Shown piece after piece: positions 42,054-49,505 of a stretch of 51,286 nucleotides of DNA. Position 1 is the stretch's first letter. Each line of letters opens with the position of its first letter. The notes beneath the pieces were generated by a model. The model was not told the DNA's origin and ran no database searches. It saw nothing but the letters and a program-made list of their open reading frames with translations. Origin of the DNA: a virus; IMG/VR virus record IMGVR_UViG_3300045919_000132, positions 1-51,286 of that record; one strand, written 5' to 3'. The translations under genes were made by a program, and so were the position numbers.

Positions 42054-42303
42054 ACCTCTGGACGAACGTGTTGAAGCATTGGAAGACAATGTTGAAAAGC
42101 TAAACTCCGCCTTTCCGGGCGGAGACTTTTCAGGACATGCTCGTTATCATGAAATGATTATTGAAGAACTAAAAAGCAAGAAAGACCTACGTAAAGCCAT
42201 TATCGAGAAGGTTGTTACCGGCTCTGTGTGGGCACTTGCGTTTGGTTTGTTTACAGCCGTGGTCAGTTATCTTAAGGACCACGTTTTTACGGTCTTTAAG
42301 TAA
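42043..42303 (+). CDS. holin-like protein, single TM
   Basis: Start at ATG 42043 inside the end of the ejection gene, after an AAAGGA site. 86 residues: an acidic coiled-coil N-terminus and one C-terminal TM (WALAFGLFTAVVSYL), then KDHVFTVFK. Architecture resembles XhlA/hemolysin-like holin partners. Directly upstream of the endolysin, sharing its stop/start region. A hairpin occurs inside the gene at 42105-42124. Confidence 0.7.
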   Translation: MENKPLDERVEALEDNVEKLNSAFPGGDFSGHARYHEMIIEELKSKKDLRKAIIEKVVTGSVWALAFGLFTAVVSYLKDHVFTVFK

Positions 42304-42725
42304 TGGACCCGGTGTTGGATTTCATCCTGAAGTCCGAAGGAGGGTACGTTAATCATCCAAGTGATCCGGGTGGAGAAACCAACTACGGAATCTCCAAACG
42401 GGCGTATCCTAACGAAGACATCAAGAACCTAACGCTTGAACGAGCCTGTGAGTTGTATAAACGGGATTACATGGACAAGGTGGTTACTGAGGACATGTCC
42501 TTTGGACAGAAGTTGTTCTTGGTAGACACTGCGGTTAACATGGGTGTTGGTCGTGCTAAAGAGTTTTTGAAGGTGTCAAACGGAGATTTGGATCAGTTGT
42601 TCGCATTGCGCGAAGCCCGTTACGCTAAGATTATCTCAGCCAATCCTAAACTTGAAACATTTAGGAAAGGCTGGGCTAACCGTTTAAAACATTTGAAGGA
42701 AGTTATTGCGGCTCACCGGGAGTAA
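42303..42725 (+). CDS. endolysin, glycoside hydrolase family 108
   Basis: 140 residues. FILKSEGGYVNHPSDPGGET near 6-25 is the GH108 signature; the Glu in SEGGY is the predicted acid catalyst. The rest matches the family's helical body with GVGRAKEFLK. No signal peptide, so it needs a holin. Hydrolyses cell-wall glycan for lysis. Ends inside the late-arm terminator. Confidence 0.9.
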   Translation: MDPVLDFILKSEGGYVNHPSDPGGETNYGISKRAYPNEDIKNLTLERACELYKRDYMDKVVTEDMSFGQKLFLVDTAVNMGVGRAKEFLKVSNGDLDQLFALREARYAKIISANPKLETFRKGWANRLKHLKEVIAAHRE

Positions 42726-42924
42726 TCTCGGTGGGCTTTTTTATTACCTTTGTATAAGTAAATCCGACTGCCACAGGAATAAGTGGAGTTTCAAATCCAC
42801 AGGTGTGGCAAGTAAACCCAACATACGCCCCGTCCCCACAATCAGGATCAAAAGTGCGAGTTGTGTTTGGACTTAAACAGACAGGGCAAGCTATCCTACC
42901 TGTTTGAACTAATCGGACTCCCAT
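42703..42924 (-). CDS. zinc-ribbon protein, last gene of the leftward block
   Basis: Start at ATG 42924 (MGVRLVQTG), overlapping the previous stop (TAATG); a longer frame to 42984 runs through that gene. 73 residues with CPVC near 12-15 and CHTC near 38-41, plus DPDCGDG: a two-knuckle zinc ribbon. Converges with and overlaps the endolysin end by 23 bases. Function unknown. Confidence 0.65.
   Translation of the reverse strand: MGVRLVQTGRIACPVCLSPNTTRTFDPDCGDGAYVGFTCHTCGFETPLIPVAVGFTYTKVIKKPTEITPGEPQ
42711..42742 (+). terminator. intrinsic terminator of the rightward arm
   Basis: 10-bp stem with two G-U pairs (42711-42720 with 42727-42736), 6-nt loop, then six T. It overlaps the last codons of the endolysin. 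No T-run on the other strand, so it acts on rightward transcripts. Confidence 0.85.
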
Positions 42925-43070
42925 TACGGTTTTTGTTTGGACAAGAAGATTCGTAGAACACCTAGATGAAGAACAATACACCATTCATCACCGGCTTCCT
43001 CTACGAGTTCGTCGGATAGATGCTCGATACCTACGACTAACCCAGTGTACCACTGATACCATAGTGTCAT
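42924..43070 (-). CDS. small hypothetical protein (48 aa)
   Basis: ATG 43070 overlaps the upstream stop (ATGA) and its TAA overlaps the next ATG. The product (MTLWYQWYTGLVVGIEHLSD...) resembles small proteins found in many podoviruses, with GIEHLSDELVEEAGDEW. Function unknown. Confidence 0.65.
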   Translation of the reverse strand: MTLWYQWYTGLVVGIEHLSDELVEEAGDEWCIVLHLGVLRIFLSKQKP

Positions 43071-43306
43071 GCTCGGACTTTCTTGAGTGATTTGACCATT
43101 CCTTTCGGAATTTTCGTTCGTGCATTCGTGTGATCAGCAGAGAGCGTAGAAGCAACAACGTAGTACTTTTCTGTCTCTTTGACAAGGAAACCCAGCGTCT
43201 CCACAAGTGCTTCCTCCAGAGGGGTGCCTTCCACTTGAATTTCCCAGTCATTGCTTACCTCCGCATCATCCCATGTGATAAGTACCGCCTCATACTTTCG
43301 TTTCAT
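43067..43306 (-). CDS. hypothetical protein (79 aa)
   Basis: 79 residues, with VLITWDDAEVSNDWEIQVE at the start and a short basic C-terminus. Compact alpha/beta appearance. Coupled to the next gene by ATGA. Not recognised. Confidence 0.68.
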   Translation of the reverse strand: MKRKYEAVLITWDDAEVSNDWEIQVEGTPLEEALVETLGFLVKETEKYYVVASTLSADHTNARTKIPKGMVKSLKKVRA

Positions 43307-43421
43307 TTGGGTTCCTTTGGTGGCGGATTCGGACGTGGCCTTGTTCGTTTGTGTCGATGATCAAGCCTTGTGGTGTTAGCCATCGAGTAGTCCCGTCGTA
43401 GTTAAGCAAAGGAATATCCAA
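43290..43421 (-). CDS. small hypothetical protein
   Basis: Probable TTG start at 43421, eight bases after the RNR stop; the frame is open to 43484 but would then overlap RNR. About 43 residues, ending ...RHQRNPNETKV. Looks like part of a beta-rich domain (TRWLTPQGLIID). Start uncertain. Confidence 0.5.
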   Translation of the reverse strand: MDIPLLNYDGTTRWLTPQGLIIDTNEQGHVRIRHQRNPNETKV

Positions 43422-43428
43422 CGAGTGG

Positions 43429-45102
43429 TTAGGAACCGCACGATCCTCCCTTACCGGTAATGTCGCAAATGTCGGATTCTTCAAACTCTACTCCTTTGTG
43501 GTTAAGTGCGTCGGTGTATTCAACTTTGGTGATGGGTTGACCTCCTCGACTTCCATCCGGATAGCACGTAAACCCACGAAGTCTTGGAGCGTATCTTGCA
43601 AGTGTGGCAGTAAATCGGTCAACACCGTCAGGACTGTTCCCCTTGCTTCCCCAAGACGGGAGATTAATTGTGGAGGAAATTGACATGTCAACGTAATCCT
43701 GTATGTCTGCTTGGAATTTGATTCGTCGTTCTGGGTCATTGGCTAGGTCTGTGGCTGTTTCAATCGAGTCTGGATCGAGTCCAAAATCATTGATAAGACG
43801 TTGCGCTGTTCCGTCGATAACATATTGATATTTCCATCGAGTGCCGTCAGTAAGGTAGCGGCGTTTGTAAGCAACCGCGTAAAGGGGTTCAATACCAGTA
43901 GTTGTGGAAGCCATGATTCCGATGGTGCCTGTTGGAGCGATGGCGCGATATGCCACTGGCCGGGATATGAAGAGCCGGTCACAGTGTTCGTTTGCGCTTG
44001 ATTCGCTGCTGTTTTTGTAGACATCTAACCAGCTCCTGAGTTCGTTGTTGATTTCATATTTGTATTTTCGTTGGAGGAGCCATTCATGAATTCCCATGAG
44101 TCCCAATCCAAGACGCCGATTCTTTTCCCTGACTTTGTATACTTTGTCGTAAGGCAAGTCTGCTCGAAGAGTGCCGCAGACAAGAAACTTGGAAGCGAGG
44201 GCCACAACATCTTTGAATTCCTCGATGGTTTCAATGTTACCAAGATTAATACTCCCTAGATTACAAACATCCGAATCATCTTCGGAGGTAACTTCAGTAC
44301 AAGCATTTCGTAAGGTTTCATTCCATTTATCTCCAAAGTTGAAGCTAAAACCCGGCTCACCTGTACTCAACGCTTGATAGACGTTTTGCTTGAACACTTG
44401 ATTATCGACCAAACCGTTGTAAATTTCAACACCACTTCCTGTGGGTCCATTGATAACACTGTCATCATAATTAACACTAATGTTAGTCATGTCCAACGGA
44501 GCAGGGAAGTTAAAGTCGTTAGCTTTCTGCTCTTTAACTAACTCTGTCCAATTTTTGCTTCCAAGGAAGAGAGGCATGTCCTCATGCTGCCAATTAAGTG
44601 ACGCATATATGGCGGATCGTCGGGAGCCTCCTTGCATGACATTTCGACCAATTTCGTTGATTGCAAACATAAGTGGTAAAGGTCCAGACGCTTTTCCTCC
44701 GGTACGTGTGAGAGCGCGGCCAGAAGCTCGGAGTCGTGAATAATCAATGCCAATGCCGCCTCCAGTCATCAGGCAAGACATAGCTCGCCAAGTTACGTTG
44801 CTCCATTCTTCCCGCGTGTCTTCCTCGGCTCGGAGGAGGTAGCAGTTGTTGTACGCTTTGTAGGGCCGCCCAGCATAGTACAGGTAGCGACCGCCGGGAA
44901 TAAACTTGTGTTCTTTAATGAGATTTGCCAGCGTGTCGCAATCTCCTTTTCCCAGTAGGCGATTAGTCGTGCCATTTCGGGTTCCACAGACATCCTCCAC
45001 GATTCGTTCAGCTAGGTTGTCCCAAGTGTCGTTAGGACCCTGAGCATATTTATTACGGAAAATAGACTCAGCAAAGCTGGTCTTAAATCGTTGTAGTTCC
45101 AT
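43429..45102 (-). CDS. nrdJ: ribonucleotide reductase, class II-like (adenosylcobalamin-dependent)
   Basis: 557 residues, shorter than class I large subunits and with no small-subunit gene nearby. PGGRYLYYAGRP (70-81) and NNCYLL near 87 give one redox Cys; NACTEV near 263 gives the catalytic N-x-C-x-E; CNLGSINL near 278 the second; APTGTIG near 388 matches substrate binding. A C-terminal Cys pair (CDITGKGGSC) would regenerate the disulfide. Makes dNTPs for phage DNA. It would need host cobalamin. Confidence 0.88.
   Translation of the reverse strand: MELQRFKTSFAESIFRNKYAQGPNDTWDNLAERIVEDVCGTRNGTTNRLLGKGDCDTLANLIKEHKFIPGGRYLYYAGRPYKAYNNCYLLRAEEDTREEWSNVTWRAMSCLMTGGGIGIDYSRLRASGRALTRTGGKASGPLPLMFAINEIGRNVMQGGSRRSAIYASLNWQHEDMPLFLGSKNWTELVKEQKANDFNFPAPLDMTNISVNYDDSVINGPTGSGVEIYNGLVDNQVFKQNVYQALSTGEPGFSFNFGDKWNETLRNACTEVTSEDDSDVCNLGSINLGNIETIEEFKDVVALASKFLVCGTLRADLPYDKVYKVREKNRRLGLGLMGIHEWLLQRKYKYEINNELRSWLDVYKNSSESSANEHCDRLFISRPVAYRAIAPTGTIGIMASTTTGIEPLYAVAYKRRYLTDGTRWKYQYVIDGTAQRLINDFGLDPDSIETATDLANDPERRIKFQADIQDYVDMSISSTINLPSWGSKGNSPDGVDRFTATLARYAPRLRGFTCYPDGSRGGQPITKVEYTDALNHKGVEFEESDICDITGKGGSCGS
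44399..44410 (+). repeat. TGNNTATCGACC motif, copy 11
   Basis: TGATTATCGACC, in frame as Val-Asp in the ribonucleotide reductase gene. Confidence 0.8.
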
Positions 45103-45281
45103 TAGTCCTCTTCAAATGCATGACCCACACAAGGCGGAATCTTATATTTCTTAATTTCGGCCTCTGCCTCATATTCTTCCAGAACCCTTCGTTGGTATTG
45201 AAGGGTGCCCTTCCTATCTTCCGACTCTCGTTGGCGATTAGTCTTCGTCGTCTTGTTCAAAGTCTTCCTCAAGCTCGTCAT
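45102..45281 (-). CDS. small hypothetical protein (59 aa)
   Basis: ATG 45281 inside the 3' end of the upstream gene; TAA overlaps the RNR ATG (TAATG). Highly charged (MTSLRKTLNKTTKTNRQR...), C-terminus KIPPCVGHAFEED. Tight coupling supports it. Function unknown. Confidence 0.6.
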   Translation of the reverse strand: MTSLRKTLNKTTKTNRQRESEDRKGTLQYQRRVLEEYEAEAEIKKYKIPPCVGHAFEED

Positions 45282-45408
45282 GTTTCCGCTCTATTAAATC
45301 CCAAAACCGTTCAACCAGCATTTCCGAATCAATGTCTAATACCTCAAGTAAAGAAATTTCGTCAATCCTAGTCAGTCGAGATTTAAGCTCCTCCAGTGTC
45401 AGTGCCAT
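45238..45408 (-). CDS. small acidic hypothetical protein (56 aa)
   Basis: ATG 45408 to TAA 45238. The product contains IDEISLLEVLDIDSEMLVERF, a pattern familiar from small phage early proteins, and an acidic tail. Overlaps genes on both sides. Function unknown. Confidence 0.65.
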   Translation of the reverse strand: MALTLEELKSRLTRIDEISLLEVLDIDSEMLVERFWDLIERKHDELEEDFEQDDED

Positions 45409-45553
45409 ATTGTTCCCTATACATTTTCATCCGCTCGTCATACATGTCGTATGAATACCCAAACAAAATAAAATCCTTAATTGTTTCCGGAATATTCCGT
45501 CGTTGAAGTTCTTTGAGCAAATTTTCAGTCGTTACAGTCTCGATTGTAAACAT
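45383..45553 (-). CDS. small hypothetical protein (56 aa)
   Basis: ATG 45553 just after the holin-like gene's stop, ending at 45383 within the next gene. Helical, charged, with several Tyr and Met (MFTIETVTTENLLKE...). Function unknown. Confidence 0.6.
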   Translation of the reverse strand: MFTIETVTTENLLKELQRRNIPETIKDFILFGYSYDMYDERMKMYREQYGTDTGGA

Positions 45554-45556
45554 TAA

Positions 45557-45967
45557 TTAGACCCCATTCTTTTTGTCATAGGAACGTGCGCCAACATAAC
45601 CCAGATACCCAACACCAAACAAAGTCCACATAGAGTCAGGAATAGCCTTAAGCCATAATCCAAATCCTGCAGCAATACGTGCAGCAACGTCAGGCTCAAA
45701 GGCAGAAAGAACACCCATAGGCAAACCAAACAGAATACAAATGTAGACGACATAGAGAAAGCTGGGTCGCGCTCGGCTCGTCCACGGATCAGTGCTGTTA
45801 GCTTCTGCCATGATTGCACTAAGTTGGACTTTAACTTCATCAAGGTTTCCAGCACGCTCTGCCTCCATGACAGCAAGTTTTGCTTTGTTTTTTTCTTCTT
45901 CTGACGGAAAGTATTTCCCGATCAGGTCAAATAAGGGGCCAACAATAACCCCGGCCAAATTACCCAT
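45557..45967 (-). CDS. holin, 3-TM superfamily (GTA_holin_3TM-like)
   Basis: 136 residues. N-terminal amphipathic helix, then DPWTSRARPSFLYVVY (about 60-75), the signature of the family, and two to three hydrophobic segments near 66-84, 92-105 and 112-127. A second holin-like gene, in the early leftward arm and not with the endolysin. Overlaps the previous stop by TAATG. Confidence 0.78.
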   Translation of the reverse strand: MGNLAGVIVGPLFDLIGKYFPSEEEKNKAKLAVMEAERAGNLDEVKVQLSAIMAEANSTDPWTSRARPSFLYVVYICILFGLPMGVLSAFEPDVAARIAAGFGLWLKAIPDSMWTLFGVGYLGYVGARSYDKKNGV

Positions 45968-46311
45968 TAAACCTCCGAAAATTCAATTGGGATGCCATTG
46001 CGAGATGCAAACTCAATCTCTTTCTTGACACCATAACTCTCGCCCCAACCGGGCATCATATAAACAATCATTTTGTCGCAGTGCTTGAGCAACGCAAAGT
46101 CTTGTAGCAGCCACCAATCACCAGATTTAACGTCCGGCATTCCGATAGTTTCAATTGGATGACTGTGGGCAATCGGACAAAAAACAAGGTAGCCCTCGGC
46201 CATCAACTTAGCTGCTTTGATACATACTTCTTCGTATCGCTTTTGCTTTACATCCGGATCAGGGTGGCTGTAAGGACTAGCCAGATAAACCAACTCAGGG
46301 GTATCAGACAC
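45967..46311 (-). CDS. nucleoside 2-deoxyribosyltransferase-like/DUF1937-type protein
   Basis: Start at GTG 46311, with GGAG nine bases upstream and overlapping the previous stop (GTGTCTGA); ATGs at 46326 and 46320 are alternatives. About 114 residues with LVYLASPYSHPDP, AHSHPIE and a late MMPGWGESYGVKKEIEFA, typical of this Rossmann-like family. May act on nucleosides; substrate unknown. Confidence 0.72.
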   Translation of the reverse strand: MSDTPELVYLASPYSHPDPDVKQKRYEEVCIKAAKLMAEGYLVFCPIAHSHPIETIGMPDVKSGDWWLLQDFALLKHCDKMIVYMMPGWGESYGVKKEIEFASRNGIPIEFSEV

Positions 46312-46549
46312 GGTACACATCTCCATTCTCTTTGATTTTTTGTTCTTCGTAAACTCGACCAACACGAGCATAAAACTCTAGTTTAGCGCCTTCAAGTGCT
46401 CCAATAATATCGTTAATAGTCTGGTAATTTTTGCGTGAATCCCAATATTGGATTGCGAGACAAGTAAATGCAAAGTTAAGTTCTCCGGGAGTTTCAGGAG
46501 CACCTGTCAATTCTAAACGGTTTCGATCTTCTTGTTTAATGTAAGGCAT
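46304..46549 (-). CDS. conserved phage protein (81 aa)
   Basis: 81 residues starting MPYIKQEDRNRLEL, with GELNFAFTCLAIQYW and NDIIGALEGAKLEFYARV. I recognise this as a widespread small phage family of unknown function. Placed among nucleotide-metabolism genes. Confidence 0.75.
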   Translation of the reverse strand: MPYIKQEDRNRLELTGAPETPGELNFAFTCLAIQYWDSRKNYQTINDIIGALEGAKLEFYARVGRVYEEQKIKENGDVYRV

Positions 46550-46959
46550 TACACATTCTCCTGATACACTCGTTCACGGTCCATTTGATCTGGTTTCCAG
46601 CGATCATCTAGATCGGGCCGATGTTTCGTAAAATAACTGAGAAACATCCAGCAACAACCAAGGTGATCAACATGAAGTAAACCGCTTTCGGGATCAATGT
46701 CTTCTCCGCGTTGAATAGAAGCAAGATGGCGATGAATTGCAGCAATAAGACGAGAGTAGCTGATACCACCTCGCCAGTTATGTTCAGCATATTTTTTTGC
46801 TCCAAAGGTCAGGACTTGTGCCAGTCCTTCAAGTGCATCAGGGTCAAGCAAATCCATACGAGGTTTGTCTTGATCAAACTTCATTCCCGTCGGAGGGCTA
46901 CCCCCAGTATCAAAATCACTACGTAGAACCCAAGTATCATTCCCAGCATCTTTAGCCAT
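46549..46959 (-). CDS. dATP/dGTP pyrophosphohydrolase-like protein (DUF5664/MazZ family)
   Basis: Start at ATG 46959 with GAGAGGAA upstream; the longer frame overlaps the phosphatase gene. 136 residues with KPRMDLLDPDALEGLAQVL, FGAKKYAEHNWRGG, AIHRHLASIQRGEDIDPESG and HVDHLGCCWMFL, the Glu/Asp/His set of the family. Likely hydrolyses purine dNTPs and shapes the nucleotide pool. No PurZ accompanies it. Confidence 0.82.
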   Translation of the reverse strand: MAKDAGNDTWVLRSDFDTGGSPPTGMKFDQDKPRMDLLDPDALEGLAQVLTFGAKKYAEHNWRGGISYSRLIAAIHRHLASIQRGEDIDPESGLLHVDHLGCCWMFLSYFTKHRPDLDDRWKPDQMDRERVYQENV

Positions 46960-47713
46960 ACTTCCTCTCAAGGTAACCCAACGACACATACATGGGCATA
47001 AAGTGCCCTTCATTGACCTCATGAAACATCCACAATCCTCGGTCATACGTATTGCCTTGCGGACCAAGATAATCCTCATTGTGCGTGTAACACGAGCCTG
47101 CAAACAGCGTAATGATTGGCTTACCATCCCCGCGAACATCTCGATTCATATCCCAATTCTGCACATGGCCCATAACGCAGGACATGTGTTTCTTGACTGC
47201 TAGTTGCCTAGCATTCGGCACAGGACGCCCCATAACCCCTGAAGTGAAATAGTGAGAGTAAGCGATGCCGTCAATAACAACAATTTCAAGAAAAGGATAA
47301 ACTTTCCATCCTGCTTCCGCATACCCTAAGTCTTGGGTGGAGAGGACTCCCTCAAGTTTAGCGTCGTTCTCGACAGCCTTGACAATACGATTTTCATGGT
47401 TGCCAAGAGTGAGGTGGAGTTCCGGAGTATACTGCTTTGACTTATTTTTTCGGCGCTGGTCGTTGTATCGATTAAGTGGCCCAAGCAGAGTAGCCATAGC
47501 TCGCTTTGTTGCAGCAACGTCATCGATGTACCGCCTACCCTCGAATGATTTTTTTCCCACATCATAAGACGAAAGGCTAGGCATATCAGCGAAATCTCCC
47601 AAGCAGATGATTTTTTCAGGCTGCTTTTCAACAATGTACTTACCAATTCGTTCGAGATACTCAATATCTACTCCCGGTTTTACTTGACAATCAGGTACGA
47701 CCAAATGTTTCAT
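46952..47713 (-). CDS. metallophosphoesterase
   Basis: 253 residues with calcineurin-type motifs: DCQVK near 8, GDFAD near 38, GNHENR near 102 and a late GHVQNWDMNR. AAGGAG site upstream. Hydrolyses phosphoesters, possibly of nucleotides or DNA/RNA ends. Operates next to nucleotide-metabolism genes. Confidence 0.82.
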   Translation of the reverse strand: MKHLVVPDCQVKPGVDIEYLERIGKYIVEKQPEKIICLGDFADMPSLSSYDVGKKSFEGRRYIDDVAATKRAMATLLGPLNRYNDQRRKNKSKQYTPELHLTLGNHENRIVKAVENDAKLEGVLSTQDLGYAEAGWKVYPFLEIVVIDGIAYSHYFTSGVMGRPVPNARQLAVKKHMSCVMGHVQNWDMNRDVRGDGKPIITLFAGSCYTHNEDYLGPQGNTYDRGLWMFHEVNEGHFMPMYVSLGYLERKYG

Positions 47714-47721
47714 AAGACTCC

Positions 47722-47898
47722 TTATTGTACTGTGTCTGGACCTTCAACAATTTGATTGTCCTCAATATACTTAACTGCGCCATTTCGAACCATTGTGGTA
47801 ATAAACCATTTCACCATTGCCGAGACTTGTTTTTGATCGAGTTCCGTCTTAAATGTAATAGTACCTTCTGGGGTTTCAACAACTTCACTGATTTGCAT
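47722..47898 (-). CDS. small hypothetical protein (58 aa)
   Basis: ATG 47898, overlapping the previous gene's end, to TAA 47722, nine bases before the phosphatase ATG. Product MQISEVVETPEGTITFK... is mixed alpha/beta. Function unknown. Confidence 0.6.
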   Translation of the reverse strand: MQISEVVETPEGTITFKTELDQKQVSAMVKWFITTMVRNGAVKYIEDNQIVEGPDTVQ

Positions 47899-48229
47899 TA
47901 CTTACCTTTTTAAAGAACCATTCTGCGTCCACTAGGACCAATGGTTTTGACCTGTTCTGTTTAATCACTACGAGTGGCTCTAAATCTCCTGCGTTAGCTT
48001 GAGCTTGTTCATAGAATTTGTATACGGCAATTGCCTTGAGGTTCTTACATTCAATGGCAAAGGGGTGTTGGAGTTTGGCGGCTTGCGATAGTTGAATATC
48101 GACCCCGGTCTGGCCCATGCCAGTTGATCTTACATCATCAGAAGTTAGGGTCGGCGAGTGCATCAAGATCAGGTCGCGCACTGTCTGCTGCAAGCTCCGC
48201 CCTTTCGCTTTCGCGGAAGAAGTCTTCAA
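47885..48229 (-). CDS. PD-(D/E)XK-type endonuclease
   Basis: TTG start at 48229 is favoured, with AGGA six bases upstream; the ATG at 48250 lacks a ribosome site. 114 residues. The N-terminus has KAKGRSLQQTVRDLIL, followed by GQTGVDIQLS and FAIECKNLKAI: the D...E-x-K core. Likely a DNA nuclease for replication intermediates or host DNA. Overlaps genes on both sides. Confidence 0.75.
   Translation of the reverse strand: MKTSSAKAKGRSLQQTVRDLILMHSPTLTSDDVRSTGMGQTGVDIQLSQAAKLQHPFAIECKNLKAIAVYKFYEQAQANAGDLEPLVVIKQNRSKPLVLVDAEWFFKKVSNANQ
48093..48104 (+). repeat. TGNNTATCGACC motif, copy 12
   Basis: TGAATATCGACC, in frame as Val-Asp, the predicted catalytic Asp region of the PD-(D/E)XK gene. Confidence 0.8.
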
Positions 48230-48446
48230 GTTCTTTCCTATATGGTTCATTTAAATCATCAAGTGTTTGTGCGATGGCGTAAAGAACTTCGGCGGGCAAA
48301 TACCCACCTTTTTTATCCGGCCACCAATCATAAAACCCATCCTCTTTGACAAAAACCTCACCCATGTCTACACTATTTTCATAATGTAGTGTGTAGCCGG
48401 CCGGTGATCGTGCTCGAAGATAGACCAATTTACGATAATTAGTCAC
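48138..48446 (-). CDS. hypothetical protein (102 aa)
   Basis: GTG start at 48446 with GGAG seven bases upstream; a TTG at 48461 is an alternative. Beta-rich N-terminal half with YDWWPDKKGG, helical acidic C-terminal half. Not recognised. Confidence 0.65.
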   Translation of the reverse strand: MTNYRKLVYLRARSPAGYTLHYENSVDMGEVFVKEDGFYDWWPDKKGGYLPAEVLYAIAQTLDDLNEPYRKELEDFFRESERAELAADSARPDLDALADPNF

Positions 48447-48576
48447 CCATTTTCTCCACAATTTTATAATTTAATAGATGGTCGCCATCAGTAAGAACAA
48501 AATGTATTAAATCTTCCCTTGTGTTAAACTTTTGATATTTAACACCTGTAGTGTACGTCAATTTGGCAAGAATCAT
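48439..48576 (-). CDS. small hypothetical protein (45 aa)
   Basis: ATG 48576 overlaps the exonuclease stop (ATGA) and its TAA lies just inside the next gene. MILAKLTYTTGVKYQKF... alpha/beta. Function unknown. Confidence 0.6.
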   Translation of the reverse strand: MILAKLTYTTGVKYQKFNTREDLIHFVLTDGDHLLNYKIVEKMGD

Positions 48577-49298
48577 GCGTGTACTAACTCCAGTTGCTCT
48601 TGCAAAAACGGCCATTCAATCTCAGGGGTACGGAGAATCCAGAGCAGCTTGTAGTTTAGATTGAAAGCATCTTTGTCGTGGTACAAGTTGTAAGTATAGC
48701 GGAACGCCTCTTCTGGTTCGAGGGCTGATAAATCTTGGAGAGTTCCAAGAAGAAACTGAGGCACTGTGGTTCGGGCACGCCCGTCATATCCCATGACATT
48801 ATCGGATCGGTCACCAAGAACCATTTGCGTCCAAAAGTTTTTCCATCCTTCTTGTTCTGTGACATTCGTAAACTCCTTTTTTACAAAGTTGTAATGACGC
48901 CCCGGTACTTGGAGCAAGTCTTTATCAATAGAGCAGATTACTGTGTCGGTTCCTGTTGTTTGATCAATCCCAAGCTGGTCATCGGTTTCAATCCCGTCAA
49001 CAAAAAAGGCGTCCCAATGATCAACAAGGTAGGCTTGAACGGCACCGAGGTAAGTTGGCGGAGGAGTTGTTCGGTTTGCTTTATATTGTTGGCTAATCTT
49101 TTTGCGGAAGTTTCCTGAGCCGCCAAGAGGGAGGCGATACACAGTTGCTTCGACATCGTGAATAAGGTCTTGTAACAAACCTTCTGTCCGATGTACTGCA
49201 TCGTCCAACGTTTCCAAATAAGGCTTGGATTTCGTGGGTTCGCATGAAGCTGCGCAACGAAATGCAACGATGTCACCATCGATTAAGGCAGTTGTCAT
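48573..49298 (-). CDS. 5'-3' exonuclease (FEN/T7 gp6-like)
   Basis: 241 residues. The N-terminal IDGDIVAFRCA, ETDDQLGI near 103-110, CSIDKDLLQVPG near 122-133 and GDRSDNVMG near 160 carry the conserved metal-binding Asp residues of flap endonuclease/PIN-like exonucleases. Removes primers or degrades host DNA. Confidence 0.88.
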   Translation of the reverse strand: MTTALIDGDIVAFRCAASCEPTKSKPYLETLDDAVHRTEGLLQDLIHDVEATVYRLPLGGSGNFRKKISQQYKANRTTPPPTYLGAVQAYLVDHWDAFFVDGIETDDQLGIDQTTGTDTVICSIDKDLLQVPGRHYNFVKKEFTNVTEQEGWKNFWTQMVLGDRSDNVMGYDGRARTTVPQFLLGTLQDLSALEPEEAFRYTYNLYHDKDAFNLNYKLLWILRTPEIEWPFLQEQLELVHA

Positions 49299-49447
49299 TA
49301 GTAAGGGCGGTCCTCAATGATATGGCTTTCTAGTTTGAATTTATGCACATGTTCAATCAACTCGTTATACAACGGAATCAACACTTCTGGAGGAGCATGT
49401 TTTGCTAATACAGCACTGTAGTACATGATTTTTTCTTGCAAAGTCAT
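49298..49447 (-). CDS. small hypothetical protein (49 aa)
   Basis: ATG 49447, stop overlapping the exonuclease ATG (TAATG). Helical with His and Pro-Pro (AKHAPPEVLIPLYNELIEH). First gene after the dyad at 49506. Function unknown. Confidence 0.6.
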   Translation of the reverse strand: MTLQEKIMYYSAVLAKHAPPEVLIPLYNELIEHVHKFKLESHIIEDRPY

Positions 49448-49505
49448 TTTTATTCTTATTCTCCATTACATTGCGTAACGGTCAAATCCTCTCCCGAGGA
49501 TATAG

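Noticed and set aside
42988-43251. 87-residue leftward ORF
   Set aside because: Arg/Lys/Trp-rich frame overlapping two better genes (43067-43306 and 42924-43070) that are coupled by ATGA.
46549-46959. Z-genome (2-aminoadenine) phage
   Set aside because: A MazZ-family protein is present but no PurZ-like adenylosuccinate synthetase is visible anywhere.
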